Source: [Empedobacter] haloabium (GTDB lineage Bacteria > Pseudomonadota > Gammaproteobacteria > Burkholderiales > Burkholderiaceae_D). Taken from it: a DNA stretch of 64,000 nucleotides. Of the stretch, positions 15,817-25,527 are shown piece after piece (the first letter of the stretch is position 1; every line of letters begins with the position of its first letter). The position numbers and the translations under genes were made by a program. Location of the stretch: positions 124,001 through 188,000 of the forward strand of contig CP136508.1 in NCBI GenBank assembly GCA_008011715.2. Direction: 5' to 3'. Under the pieces are notes generated by a model. That model was given only the letters and a program-made list of their open reading frames with translations. It made no database searches and was not told the origin of the DNA.

Positions 15817-17973
15817 TTATTCGGCGCCCATTTCCTTCAGCAGGTTGTCAGCCTTGTCGATGTGCTTCATGTTCCACAGGATGTAACGCAGGTCGACCTG
15901 GATGTCGCGCGTGTTGGCCTTGTTGAAGTCCCAGTCGGAGATGATCGAATCGAGCGTGCCGTCGAAGGCCAGGCCGATCAGTTCACCCTTGGCGTTCAGC
16001 GCGGCCGAACCCGAGTTGCCGCCGGTGATGTCCAGCGTGGCCAGGAAGTTGACCGGCACGGTCTTCAGCTTCGGATCGACGAACTTGCCGAAGTCCTTCG
16101 ACTTGATGGCGGCCAGTTGCGCTTGCGGCGCGTTGAACTCGCCCTTGCCGGTGGCCTTGGCGGCGATGCCGTTGACGGTCGTGAAGGCAGTCCAGGTGGT
16201 GCCGTCGGCACCGGTCGGGCGGCCGGCGACATTGCCGTAGGTGACGCGCAGCGTGCTGTTGGCGTCCGGGTAGACGGCCTGGCCACGGCTCTTCATGAAG
16301 GCGATCTTGGCTTTCATGTAGCTGCCGTAGGCTTGCTGCAGCTTGCCGCCCAGTTCTTCCTCTTCCGCCTCGTCCTTCATGAAGCTGTCGAAGGTGGCGA
16401 CGGCGGCCTTGATGAAGGCGTCGTTGCTGGCCTGGAAGTCGGCCGGCTTCTTGTCCAGCCATGCGTTGCGGTCGGCGTCGTTACCCAGCTTGCTGCCGGC
16501 GTACAGCTTGTCCAGCGCGGCGGACAGTTCGGCGTCGCTCATGCCCGACTTGATGCCCAGCGCGGCGTTGAAGGCCGGCTTCTGCTCGGCCGCTGGCTGC
16601 GCCAGGTAGTTCTTCAGGTGGTGCATGACGAGCGCCTTGTCCACCTTGGCGTCGTAGGTGCGTACCAGCGAGGCCACCCGCGCCTTGATGCGCGGCAGGT
16701 CGCGGGTCTGGTAGCCGGCCTTGCGCTCGGCGTCCGGCTTCTGCGACTCGACGGACAGGCGGTACAGCATGGCGGCGGTCGACAGCAGCTTCGGCTGGGC
16801 ATAGCCGAAGTTGAAGTTGGCCTTGGTGGCGGTGTCGCGCTCGGCGATCAGGTGCTCGACCTTGGCGATGTCGGCGGCGTATTCAGCCTTGCGTTTGGCG
16901 TCGCCGTTGACCCAGGCCTTCAGCTCTTCATGCTGGGCCGTCTTGCGGGCCAGGAAGTCGCTGCCGGCATACGAGTCCAGCATGCCCTGGCGGTTCTTGT
17001 AGTAGTTGTTGATGCTGGCGACCTGGCCGGCGTACTTCAGTGCCGTGTCCTTGTTGTCCTTGGTTTCGCGGTCGATGATGGCCAGCGTTTCGCCCGAAGC
17101 CTTGACGAAGGCCGGGTACAGCCAGTCGAACGTGAACTGCACTTCCGATGGCAGGCGGTGGCGGTTGGTGCGGCCGGGATAGCCCATGGCCATGACGAAG
17201 TCGCCGTCCTTGACGCCTTCCTTGGCCAGCTTCAGGAAGTGCTGCGGCACGTAGGGTACGTTGTCCTTGCTGAAATCGGCGGCCTTGCCGTCCTTGCTGA
17301 CGTAGGCACGATAGAAGCCATAGTCGCCGGTGTGGCGCGGCCACATCCAGTTGTCGGTGTCGCCACCGAACTTGCCCACGCCCGATGGCGGCGCGTGTAC
17401 CAGGCGCACGTCGCGGATTTCCAGCTGCTTGATCTGGTAGAACTCCAGGCCGCCGTAGAACGACGGCACGGTGCAGCGGTGGCCGGCATCCTTCTCGCAT
17501 GCGGCGATCAGCGCTTTCTGGTTCTTCTCGATGGCGTCGCTGCGGGCCTTGCCGGACAGCTTGGCCACTTCCGGCGTGACCACCTTGTCCGTCACATTCA
17601 GCACTTCCTTGGTGACGAAGATGCGCGAGCCCGGCGCGGCCGGCAGTTCCTCGCCCAGCGCGTGCGCCACGAAGCCGTTGGCCAGCAGGTCGCGCTCCGG
17701 CGTGGAGTTCTGCGCCACGCTGTCGTACACGCAGTGGTGGTTCGTCACGACCAGGCCTTGCGGCGACACGAACGAGGCCGAGCAGCCGCCCAGGCTGACG
17801 ATGGCGCCGGCGGGGAATTCGGTCAGCTTCGTCAGGCTGGCCGGGTCCAGCTTCAGGCCGGCGGCCTTGAGTTGCTTGGCGATCTGGGGCAATTGCTGGG
17901 GCATCCACATGCCTTCGTCCGCGTAGGCGGAAGTGGCGGAGAGGACGGCGAGCGCGAGAAGTGATTTTTTCAT
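15817..17973 (-). CDS. S46-family dipeptidyl-peptidase (DPP7/DPP11 type)
   Basis: 718 residues, the usual size. Signal peptide MKKSLLALAVLSATSAYA from ATG 17973. The chymotrypsin-like catalytic parts are visible: His80 in TNHHC and Ser654 in GGNSGS, with conserved DNWMWPRHTGD and SGKARSDAIEKNQKAL blocks. The C-terminal RDIQVDLRYILW matches the family end. These periplasmic enzymes remove dipeptides from the N-terminus of peptides; I did not assign the specificity residue that separates DPP7 from DPP11. The gene stands alone, with a family hairpin right after the stop. Confidence 0.93.
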   Translation of the reverse strand: MKKSLLALAVLSATSAYADEGMWMPQQLPQIAKQLKAAGLKLDPASLTKLTEFPAGAIVSLGGCSASFVSPQGLVVTNHHCVYDSVAQNSTPERDLLANGFVAHALGEELPAAPGSRIFVTKEVLNVTDKVVTPEVAKLSGKARSDAIEKNQKALIAACEKDAGHRCTVPSFYGGLEFYQIKQLEIRDVRLVHAPPSGVGKFGGDTDNWMWPRHTGDYGFYRAYVSKDGKAADFSKDNVPYVPQHFLKLAKEGVKDGDFVMAMGYPGRTNRHRLPSEVQFTFDWLYPAFVKASGETLAIIDRETKDNKDTALKYAGQVASINNYYKNRQGMLDSYAGSDFLARKTAQHEELKAWVNGDAKRKAEYAADIAKVEHLIAERDTATKANFNFGYAQPKLLSTAAMLYRLSVESQKPDAERKAGYQTRDLPRIKARVASLVRTYDAKVDKALVMHHLKNYLAQPAAEQKPAFNAALGIKSGMSDAELSAALDKLYAGSKLGNDADRNAWLDKKPADFQASNDAFIKAAVATFDSFMKDEAEEEELGGKLQQAYGSYMKAKIAFMKSRGQAVYPDANSTLRVTYGNVAGRPTGADGTTWTAFTTVNGIAAKATGKGEFNAPQAQLAAIKSKDFGKFVDPKLKTVPVNFLATLDITGGNSGSAALNAKGELIGLAFDGTLDSIISDWDFNKANTRDIQVDLRYILWNMKHIDKADNLLKEMGAE

Positions 17974-18125
17974 GCGGTTGTCATAGTAGTGGAGTAGGCG
18001 GCCGACGCGGACGCGGGCGCTCCGAAGTATCCGCACGACGTGCCACTTCGTCAATCTCAAAATAGTGGCTGGAAACAGAAGGAAATTCGGTGGCGGCATG
18101 ATGCACCGCACCATCGGCAGGCATG

Positions 18126-18157
18126 AAAAAAGCCAACGCCGCAGCGCTGGCTTTTTT
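18126..18157 (-). terminator. intrinsic terminator of the GlsB-family gene
   Basis: AAAAAAGCCA pairs with TGGCTTTTTT around an inner CGC/GCG step with one mismatch. It lies 28 bases after the minus-strand stop at 18185 and has a T-run on either strand, so it may stop transcription both ways. Confidence 0.8.
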
Positions 18158-18184
18158 GATAAAGCTGGGTCGCAGGGTAATTGC

Positions 18185-18454
18185 TTAGCGCGCTCGTCCG
18201 CGGAACACCAGATTGACGATGGCCAGCAGGATCACCGCGCCAAGGAAGGAAACGAGCAATGACATCGGGCTGAAGTCATCGCTATTGATGGTGCCCGTGC
18301 CGAACAGAGGCGAGAGCAACCAGCCGCCGAGCAGTGCGCCGACGATACCGACAACCACATTCAGGAACATCCCTTGTTGGGCGTCCGTTTTCATCACCAG
18401 GCTGGCCAGCCAGCCAATAATGCCACCGATCACAATCCAGATAATAAAGTTCAT
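18185..18454 (-). CDS. GlsB/YeaQ/YmgE-family stress-response membrane protein
   Basis: 89 residues with three membrane segments (FIIWIVIGGIIGWLASLV; MFLNVVVGIVGALLGGWLL; SLLVSFLGAVILLAIVNLVF). Start at 18454 is preferred over 18460 because AAGGGGA then lies 7 bases upstream. The family is small, inner-membrane and stress-induced, with unknown biochemistry. It is divergent from another stress-type envelope protein at 18727, which suggests shared control of the 272-base intergenic region. Confidence 0.9.
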   Translation of the reverse strand: MNFIIWIVIGGIIGWLASLVMKTDAQQGMFLNVVVGIVGALLGGWLLSPLFGTGTINSDDFSPMSLLVSFLGAVILLAIVNLVFRGRAR

Positions 18455-18726
18455 GCTCATTCCCCTTATATCGTTGACTAGAAAGACCGGGCATTCAGCC
18501 CTGCCGTACGAAAAAGTGTAGGCGTCGTGACAAGGCCGGTCCGTGCGCCAGCGAACGAACCGGCGAAGTTGCGCCGGCGTTGTAAAAACGCACGTATGTG
18601 CTTGATTCCACAGGTAAATGATGCCGAGTTGGAAGAGCTGCGCCTGGGTGCGCAAACGAACAGAAGGACCGTGTTGCAGGGGGTATCGTGGCGTTGCATT
18701 TACAGCCACCTAGAAAGGAACACCAT

Positions 18727-19860
18727 ATGAATAACGAGACGAAGAATTCCCGCCTGGTTACCGGCCTGTTCAACGATCGCGAAAGCGCCGAGCGTGCATA
18801 CCAGCACGTCACCTCGCGCGGCTACGGTAAAGACGACGTCAACGTGCTGATGTCGGACGAAACGCGCAAACGCCACTTCGCCAGCGATGGCACGGAAACT
18901 GAACTGGGCAGCAAGGCTGCCGAAGGCGCTGGCATCGGTGCCGGCGTGGGCGGGGCGATCGGCGCCGCGCTGGCCGCCGTGGCGGCCGTGGGCACGACGC
19001 TGGTCCTGCCGGGCCTGGGCGTCGTGGTGGCCGGTCCCCTGGCGGCGGCACTGGCCGGCGCCGGTGCCGGCGGCGTGACGGGCGGACTGCTGGGCGCCCT
19101 GATCGGTGCGGGCATTCCGGAAGAGCGTGTCAAGCACTACGAGGAAGGCCTGAAAAACGGCGGCATCGTGATGGGCGTGAACGCCCGTTCCGACGAAGAC
19201 GCGGCCCATATCGAATCGAGCTGGAAGGACAGCGCCGGCCAGCACGTGATCGGCACCGGTGTCGGCGCGGCCGGTGGTGCGATGGCGGGCATGGCGGCTG
19301 GTACGCCAGGCGGTCCGGTGGGGATGGCGGCCGGTGCGGTCGTGGGCGGCATCGCCGGCGGCCTGGCCGGCAAGGGCGCGGCCGAAGTGGTCAACCCGAA
19401 GAGCGGTGACGACCTGTCCGACCACCACATGGCGACTGGCGTCGGTGCCGGCGGCGGCGCGATGGCCGGCATGGCATTGGGCGCGGCTGGCGGCCCTGTT
19501 GGCATGGCGGCGGGCGGCGCGATCGGCGCGCTGGCTGGCGGCATGGCCGGCAAGGGCGTCGGTGGCCTGATCAACCCGGCCGACGAAAAAGTCTACTGGG
19601 AGAACAACTTCCGCAACGAGTCGTATTACAACCCTGCCTATCAGTACGACGACTACGACCCAGCCTACTCGCTGGGCTACAACAGCCGCGCCACCTACCG
19701 CGGCAATTGGGATGCCAACGAGTCGTCCCTGCGCAACGACTGGGAACGCACCAAGGGCAATTCCCGCTTGAGCTGGGAAGAAGCCAAGCACGCCTCCCGT
19801 TCCGCCTGGGACAAGGTGGAGCGCGCGCTGCCAGGTGACTGGGACCGCGACGGCAAGTAA
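18727..19860 (+). CDS. stress protein with YflT-like domain and two glycine-zipper repeats
   Basis: 377 residues; AAGGAA at 18715-18720 supports ATG 18727. The N-terminal 45 residues (LVTGLFNDRESAERAYQHV) resemble the general-stress-protein 17M/YflT fold. Then follow long Gly/Ala zipper segments. Two are clearly duplicated: TGVGAAGGAMAGMAAG...AEVVNP and TGVGAGGGAMAGMALG...GGLINP, about 48 residues each, separated by KSGDDLSDHHMA. The C-terminal 90 residues are polar and aromatic (YNPAYQYDDYDPAYSLGYN; WDANESSLRNDWE; SWEEAKHASRSAWDKVE), a block found in many proteobacterial stress proteins. Membrane association is likely; the precise function is unknown. Confidence 0.8.
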   Translation: MNNETKNSRLVTGLFNDRESAERAYQHVTSRGYGKDDVNVLMSDETRKRHFASDGTETELGSKAAEGAGIGAGVGGAIGAALAAVAAVGTTLVLPGLGVVVAGPLAAALAGAGAGGVTGGLLGALIGAGIPEERVKHYEEGLKNGGIVMGVNARSDEDAAHIESSWKDSAGQHVIGTGVGAAGGAMAGMAAGTPGGPVGMAAGAVVGGIAGGLAGKGAAEVVNPKSGDDLSDHHMATGVGAGGGAMAGMALGAAGGPVGMAAGGAIGALAGGMAGKGVGGLINPADEKVYWENNFRNESYYNPAYQYDDYDPAYSLGYNSRATYRGNWDANESSLRNDWERTKGNSRLSWEEAKHASRSAWDKVERALPGDWDRDGK

Positions 19861-19888
19861 TCAGGTTTCGTTCTTCTTTATCTGCCTT

Positions 19889-19914
19889 GAGCCCGCGAAT
19901 GCGGGCTCTTTTTT
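19889..19914 (+). terminator. intrinsic terminator
   Basis: GAGCCCGC, loop GAAT, GCGGGCTC, then TTTTTT. It ends the stress-protein transcript 28 bases after its stop and just before the RBS of the SDR gene. Confidence 0.93.
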
Positions 19915-19926
19915 CTGGAGGCCGGC

Positions 19927-20676
19927 ATGGATTTCGATCGACAAGTCGCCCTGGTCACGGGCGCGGCAGCGGGTATCGGTGAACAGATCGCACGGCGCCT
20001 GTACGCCGGCGGCGCTGCGGTAACGTTGGTGGGGCACGACAGGGCGGCGCTGGAGCGACTGTGCCGCGAACTGGATCCGGACGCCAGCCGGACCCTCGCC
20101 GTGGAGGCGGACGTGCGCGACGAGGCAGCGATGCGCGATGCGGTCGGGCGCGCGGTCGACAAGTTCGGCGCGCTGCACCTGGCCGTCAACAACGCCGGCC
20201 TGACCGGCCCGCACGACACGCCGCTGGAAGCCCTGTCGCTGGAGGACTGGAACACCGTCATCGGCACCGACCTGACCGGCATGTTCCTCAGCCTGAAGGC
20301 CGAGCTGCCGGCCATCGTGGCGGCCGGTGGCGGCGCCATCGTCAACCTGTCGTCCGGGAACGGCATCGTCGGCGTGGCCGGCATCGCCGCCTACACGGCG
20401 GCCAAGCACGGCGTGCTGGGGCTGACCCGCGCGGTGGCGCTGGAGTATGCGGACAAGAAGGTGCGCGTCAACGCGATCGGGCCGGGCTACGTGGCCACGC
20501 CGCGCATGCTGGAGATGCCCCAGGACGCGCTCGATGCGCTGGCCCAGGCGCATCCGCTGGGCCGCCTGGCCACGCGCGAAGAAGTGGCGGAGTTCGCCGC
20601 GTTCCTGCTGTCGTCGCGCGCCTCGTTCTGTACTGGCGGCTTCTATCCCATCGACGGCGGCTATACGGCGCGGTAG
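19927..20676 (+). CDS. SDR-family oxidoreductase
   Basis: 249 residues, the classical short-chain dehydrogenase size. TGAAAGIG (cofactor loop), NNAG, the catalytic Ser in VNLSSGNGIVG and YTAAKHG (YxxxK), and the GPGYVATPRM block are all intact. GGAGG precedes the start. Preference for NAD or NADP and the substrate are not evident. Its last 16 bases overlap the end of the convergent Clp-N gene. Confidence 0.92.
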   Translation: MDFDRQVALVTGAAAGIGEQIARRLYAGGAAVTLVGHDRAALERLCRELDPDASRTLAVEADVRDEAAMRDAVGRAVDKFGALHLAVNNAGLTGPHDTPLEALSLEDWNTVIGTDLTGMFLSLKAELPAIVAAGGGAIVNLSSGNGIVGVAGIAAYTAAKHGVLGLTRAVALEYADKKVRVNAIGPGYVATPRMLEMPQDALDALAQAHPLGRLATREEVAEFAAFLLSSRASFCTGGFYPIDGGYTAR

Positions 20677-21173
20677 CCGGCAATCTCGGCGCGCGCCGCC
20701 GCGCCGACCCGCTCACCGTCCAGGCCCAGCGCGCGCAGGGTGCGCGCGGCAGTGCCCTGGGCGGACGACGCAATCACCGCCAGCACATGCGCGCCCGTCA
20801 GCGGTTCGGTGGGCGTGGCACGCGGCCATGCGGCCAGCTGCTGCATCACGCCTTGCATCGAGCCCTTGGCGCGATACACGCCGCTGGCCGGCGGCAATGG
20901 TGCGGCGTCCGTCAGCAAGGCCGGGTCGGCACCGGCGGACGCCAGCGCCGCGCCGTGCTGCGCCGCGATGGCTTTCCCGATGCCGGCCGGATCGACGCCC
21001 AGCCGGGCAAAGGCGCGCCGCGCCAGCCCGTCGGGCAGGTCGAAGGCGGCCAGCAGAAAATGTTCCGGTCCCGGCTCACGCTCGCCGGCCGCGTTGGCGT
21101 GGCGCTCGGCTGCTTCCGCCAGCGCCTTGATAGTGCGCATATCGTCCAGTTTACGTTTGATTTGCTGCAGCAT
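20661..21173 (-). CDS. Clp protease N-terminal-domain protein (stand-alone)
   Basis: 170 residues from ATG 21173, with GGAGA upstream. Two Clp-N-type repeats are suggested: AAERHANAAGEREPGPEHFL (residues about 21-40) with LLAAFDLPDGLARRAFARLGVD, and later LTGAHVLAVIASSAQGTAARTLRALGLD. This is the substrate/adaptor-binding N-domain fold of ClpA/ClpC, but no AAA+ module follows, so it may act as an adaptor, decoy or sensor (inference). It lies 10 bases after a small HTH gene, so the two form an operon. Confidence 0.78.
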   Translation of the reverse strand: MLQQIKRKLDDMRTIKALAEAAERHANAAGEREPGPEHFLLAAFDLPDGLARRAFARLGVDPAGIGKAIAAQHGAALASAGADPALLTDAAPLPPASGVYRAKGSMQGVMQQLAAWPRATPTEPLTGAHVLAVIASSAQGTAARTLRALGLDGERVGAAARAEIAGYRAV

Positions 21174-21183
21174 GGGGTCTCCT

Positions 21184-21393
21184 TCAAGGGTTGATGAGGG
21201 GGGCCAGGCGCTTGTGGGCGGCCTGCTTCGACACGCCCAGCGCGTCGGCCACCTGGCTCCAGGACCAGCCTTGCGCGATGGCCGCGGCCACCGCCTTGCG
21301 TTCGAGCTGGTCGGCGGCCAGGCGCAGCGCGACCACGGCGGCCAGGGCCTCGGCCGGGTCGTCGGGATGGGGGAGGGAGTGGAGTTCGAGCAT
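21184..21393 (-). CDS. small helix-turn-helix protein paired with Clp-N protein
   Basis: 69 residues. The C-terminal part (AIAQGWSWSQVADALGVSKQ then AAHKRL) is a clear helix-turn-helix of the sigma-4/MarR-like simple type, after an N-terminal helix (PAEALAAVVALRLAADQLER). It probably binds DNA and may control its own operon with the Clp-N gene. It is too small for a sensor domain. The region upstream of 21393 holds TTAGTTGACGAT, which may include its promoter. Confidence 0.75.
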   Translation of the reverse strand: MLELHSLPHPDDPAEALAAVVALRLAADQLERKAVAAAIAQGWSWSQVADALGVSKQAAHKRLAPLINP

Positions 21394-21451
21394 GCGTCAA
21401 TCTTAGTTGACGATGCGAGGTTCGTCAACCAAAGATGACGCTAAAAGCACC

Positions 21452-21506
21452 GGGGTCAGGCACCTTTCTCTGGGCCTTGACGGCCCTGAGAAAGGTGCCT
21501 GACCCC
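21452..21506. repeat. inverted repeat, GGGGTCAGGCACC type
   Basis: A 25-base arm (21452-21476, begins GGGGTCAGGCACCTTTCTC) pairs with 21482-21506 at 24 of 25 positions around a 5-base loop. It lies 26 bases beyond the minus-strand stop of the YceI operon (21532), where it could end transcription although no T-run follows. Confidence 0.88.
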
Positions 21507-21531
21507 TCGGGTCTTGCCAGCGGGGCGCAAA

Positions 21532-22092
21532 CTACTGCGCCGCGATCGCCTCGACCTGGATCGCCAGCTTGACCTCCGGCGCGAAGGCCGGGATGCCGTA
21601 GTTCAGGCCGAAGTCGGTGCGCTTGAATTCGGCGCTGGCGTCGGCACCGCAGACCTCGCGTTTCAGGCGCGCGTCCTGCACGCATTTGAAGCGGTTGACC
21701 TTCAGTTGCAGCGGCTTCGTCACGCCCAGCAGGGTCAGTTCGCCATCGACGGCCACCAGCTTGTCGCCGTCGAACGTGAACGACTTGCCGCGGTAGATCG
21801 CGGTGGGGTATTTGGCGACGTTGAAGATGTCCTCGCCCATCGCATGCGCGTTCATCTTGTCGTGGCCGAAGTCGATCGACGCCGTGTCGATGATGATTTC
21901 CATGCTGCCCGACTTGCCGGCACGGTCCATCGAGATGTTGCCGCTGGTCTTGTTGAACTTGCCGCGCCACAGCGACAGGCCCTTGTGGTCGGCCTCGAAG
22001 CTGGGATAGGTGTGGCTCGGATCGATGTTGTAGCCGGTGGCATTGGCGGCGCCGGCCAGGGCCAGCAGGGCGATCAGCAGAGTGGATTTCAT
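21532..22092 (-). CDS. YceI-family periplasmic lipocalin-like protein
   Basis: 186 residues with signal peptide MKSTLLIALLALAGAANA. The YceI beta-barrel pattern is clear: YNIDPSHTYPSFEADH, MEIIIDTASIDFGHDKMN, MGEDIFNVAKYPTAIYRGKS and LTLLGVTKPLQLKVN. Family members bind isoprenoid lipids such as polyprenyl-quinones in the periplasm. There is a Cys pair (FKCVQDARLKREVCG) possibly forming a disulfide. It is the last gene of the cytochrome b561-yceI-yceI operon. Confidence 0.93.
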   Translation of the reverse strand: MKSTLLIALLALAGAANATGYNIDPSHTYPSFEADHKGLSLWRGKFNKTSGNISMDRAGKSGSMEIIIDTASIDFGHDKMNAHAMGEDIFNVAKYPTAIYRGKSFTFDGDKLVAVDGELTLLGVTKPLQLKVNRFKCVQDARLKREVCGADASAEFKRTDFGLNYGIPAFAPEVKLAIQVEAIAAQ

Positions 22093-22102
22093 GGATTCTC
22101 CT

Positions 22103-22654
22103 TTACTGGCTCACGACGTGGAACTTGATGGTGACTTCGTCGGCCACCATGCCCGTGTCCTTCCATTCGCCTTCGCCGATATTGAAGGCCAGGCGCTTGA
22201 TCGGCAGGGCGCCGTCGAATACCTGCTTGCCGCCTTCGGTCTTGACGGTGACGGGGAAGGCCACGTCGGCGGCCTTGCCCTTGATGGTCAGCTTGCCGGC
22301 GACCGTCAGCTTGCCCGCGCCGGCGCTCTTGATCGAGGACGACACGAACGTCGCTTTCGGGAACTGGGCGGAATTGAACCACTCCTTCTTAGCCACTTCC
22401 TTGTTGTACTCCGGGTCGCCCATGTCCAGGCTGGCCGTGTCCACTTCCACGCTGGCCTTCGAGCTGTCGATGGCCTGGGCGTTGTAGTCGATGGTGACGC
22501 GGTACTTGGTGAACTTCGATTCGACCGGCACGTTCATCTGCTTGAACACGGCCGAGACGCTGGTCTTGGCGGGATCGGTCTTGAGCACGGCGGCGCCGGC
22601 GGCGAGGGATGCGCCCAGCAGGGAGGCAAGTAAGACGCGTTGCGTGATTTTCAT
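22103..22654 (-). CDS. YceI-family periplasmic protein, second copy
   Basis: 183 residues with signal peptide MKITQRVLLASLLGASLAAG. The family features are VSAVFKQMNVPVESKFTKY, ASVEVDTASLDMGDPEYN and KEWFNSAQFPKATFVSSSI. It diverges strongly from its neighbour and has the longer KEW-type segment typical of the second YceI subgroup. It ends 10 bases before the next yceI start, so the genes are co-transcribed. A role in binding a quinone-like lipid beside cytochrome b561 is an inference. Confidence 0.92.
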   Translation of the reverse strand: MKITQRVLLASLLGASLAAGAAVLKTDPAKTSVSAVFKQMNVPVESKFTKYRVTIDYNAQAIDSSKASVEVDTASLDMGDPEYNKEVAKKEWFNSAQFPKATFVSSSIKSAGAGKLTVAGKLTIKGKAADVAFPVTVKTEGGKQVFDGALPIKRLAFNIGEGEWKDTGMVADEVTIKFHVVSQ

Positions 22655-22682
22655 GTGGCGACGAACTCCAGTGGAAAGTGAA

Positions 22683-23222
22683 TCAAAGGCGGGGAAGCAT
22701 GCGTTTCAGGACATCGTCGCGGTCGACGAAGTGGTGTTTCAAGGCGCCGGCCACGTGCAGCAGCACCAGCGCGGCCAGCACCATGTTGAGCCAGTAGTGC
22801 ACGGGTTTCAGCAGCGCCTTCAGGGCCGGGTCGGCGGCAAAGGCCGCGGGAATCTGGAACAGGCCGAAGTAGACGACCGGCACGCCGGCGGCCGTCGTGT
22901 ACAGGTAGCCGGACAGCGGCACGGCGAACATCAGCACGTACAGCAGCACGTGGGTGACGTCGGCGGCGCGCACCTGCCAGGCGGGCATGCCGGCCGGATG
23001 CGGCGGCGGGCGGTTGGCACGGCGCCATAGCAGGCGCAGCGCGGCCAGCAGCAGCACGGTCACGCCGGCCCACTTGTGCCACGAGTAGTATTTGAGTTTG
23101 GTGGGCGTGAAGCCGGGGATGTCCGTCATCACCAGGCCCATCGTGAAGGCGCCGATGATCAGCACGGCGATCAACCAGTGCAGCAGCATGGCCGTGCGGG
23201 TGTAGCGGGGCGATGTCGACAT
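22683..23222 (-). CDS. cytochrome b561 (inner-membrane di-heme)
   Basis: 179 residues with four membrane segments. Likely heme His residues are in MLLHWLIA, YSWHKWAG, VTHVLLY and PVHYWLN / LLHVAGALKHH. The family passes electrons between quinol and periplasmic acceptors such as superoxide (CybB). It is first in an operon with two YceI proteins, a common pairing. The upstream region has an extended -10 and TTAGNAC repeats, suggesting regulated expression. Confidence 0.93.
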   Translation of the reverse strand: MSTSPRYTRTAMLLHWLIAVLIIGAFTMGLVMTDIPGFTPTKLKYYSWHKWAGVTVLLLAALRLLWRRANRPPPHPAGMPAWQVRAADVTHVLLYVLMFAVPLSGYLYTTAAGVPVVYFGLFQIPAAFAADPALKALLKPVHYWLNMVLAALVLLHVAGALKHHFVDRDDVLKRMLPRL

Positions 23223-23240
23223 CGGCGTCCTCTTGAAAAT

Positions 23241-23268
23241 TAGTACGTGTTAGGACTAAATATAGCAA
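23241..23268 (-). promoter_or_regulatory. promoter and candidate operator of the cytochrome b561 operon
   Basis: On the minus strand 23268-23260 reads TGCTATATT, an extended -10. Immediately downstream, on the plus strand, TTAG(T/G)AC occurs at 23241 and 23251 (10-base period), and TTAGT...ACTAA forms an inverted pair over 23241-23260. The placement over the start site fits repression. Confidence 0.5.
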
Positions 23269-23379
23269 AGAAACGCAATGCACGCAGACAAGGCCCAAAT
23301 GCATTACGGCAGCCCCTACCTTAAATGATATGAGGCTGCCGCAATAGTGCCCGAAGTTAGAACGGGCTTAACTCGGGAC

Positions 23380-24813
<1,434 letters not shown>

Positions 24814-24915
24814 TCAAACGTGGCAGGGCGCGGGCGGGGGCCGTGGCCGCCCGCGCCCGCCTGCGCCGCGGTCCCGGATGCTATACTGGACCCCAATCCC
24901 TCACCGCCATTTCCT

Positions 24916-25527
24916 ATGAAACTTATCGGTTCGCTTGCCAGTCCTTACGTGCGCAAGGTGCGTGTCGTGCTCGCGGAGAAGAAGCTCGATTACCAGATCG
25001 AGCTGGAGAACGTGTGGGTGCCGGAAACCACGATTCACGAACTCAATCCGCTGGGCAAGGTGCCGTGCCTCGTCATGGAGGACGGCTATGTGATGTATGA
25101 CTCGCGCGTCATCGTCGAATACCTCGACACGCTGACGCCTGTCTGCAAGCTGCTGCCGCCGAACGGGCGCGAGCGTGTCGACATCAAGAATTGGGAGGCG
25201 CTGGCCGATGGCGTCATCGACGCGGCCGTGGTGGTGCGCCTGGAGCGCACCCAGCGCCCGCCCGAGCTGCAGAGCGATGCCGTGTGCGAGCGCCAGATGA
25301 TGAAGGTGACGCGCGGGCTGGCCTCGATGTCGGCCCGGCTGGGTGAATCGAACTGGTGCGTGGGCAATCATTATTCGTTGGCGGACGTGGCCGCTGGCTG
25401 CGCGCTGGGCTGGCTGACGTTCCGCTTCCCCGAGATCGACTGGCGCGGCGCGCATCCCAACCTGGGCCGCCTGCTGGACAAGCTGATGGAGCGGCCGTCG
25501 TTCCGGGACAGCGTGCCGCAGGCGTGA
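24916..25527 (+). CDS. glutathione S-transferase family protein
   Basis: 203 residues. MKLIGSLASPYVRKVRVVLA is the thioredoxin-like N-domain with the catalytic Ser in SPYVRKV; LNPLGKVPCLVMEDG (cis-Pro) and YDSRVIVEYLD (gamma-glutamyl binding) follow, then an all-helical domain with YSLADVAAGCALGWL. The start is the ATG just after TTCCT; the open frame to its left is the antisense of purB. It resembles the YibF/GstB group. The substrate is unknown. A family hairpin starts within the stop-codon region. Confidence 0.92.
   Translation: MKLIGSLASPYVRKVRVVLAEKKLDYQIELENVWVPETTIHELNPLGKVPCLVMEDGYVMYDSRVIVEYLDTLTPVCKLLPPNGRERVDIKNWEALADGVIDAAVVVRLERTQRPPELQSDAVCERQMMKVTRGLASMSARLGESNWCVGNHYSLADVAAGCALGWLTFRFPEIDWRGAHPNLGRLLDKLMERPSFRDSVPQA

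Noticed and set aside
15793..17964. 723-residue plus-strand frame over the S46 peptidase
   Set aside because: Repetitive Val/Gly/Arg-rich translation, no domain; the opposite strand encodes an intact S46 peptidase with signal peptide.
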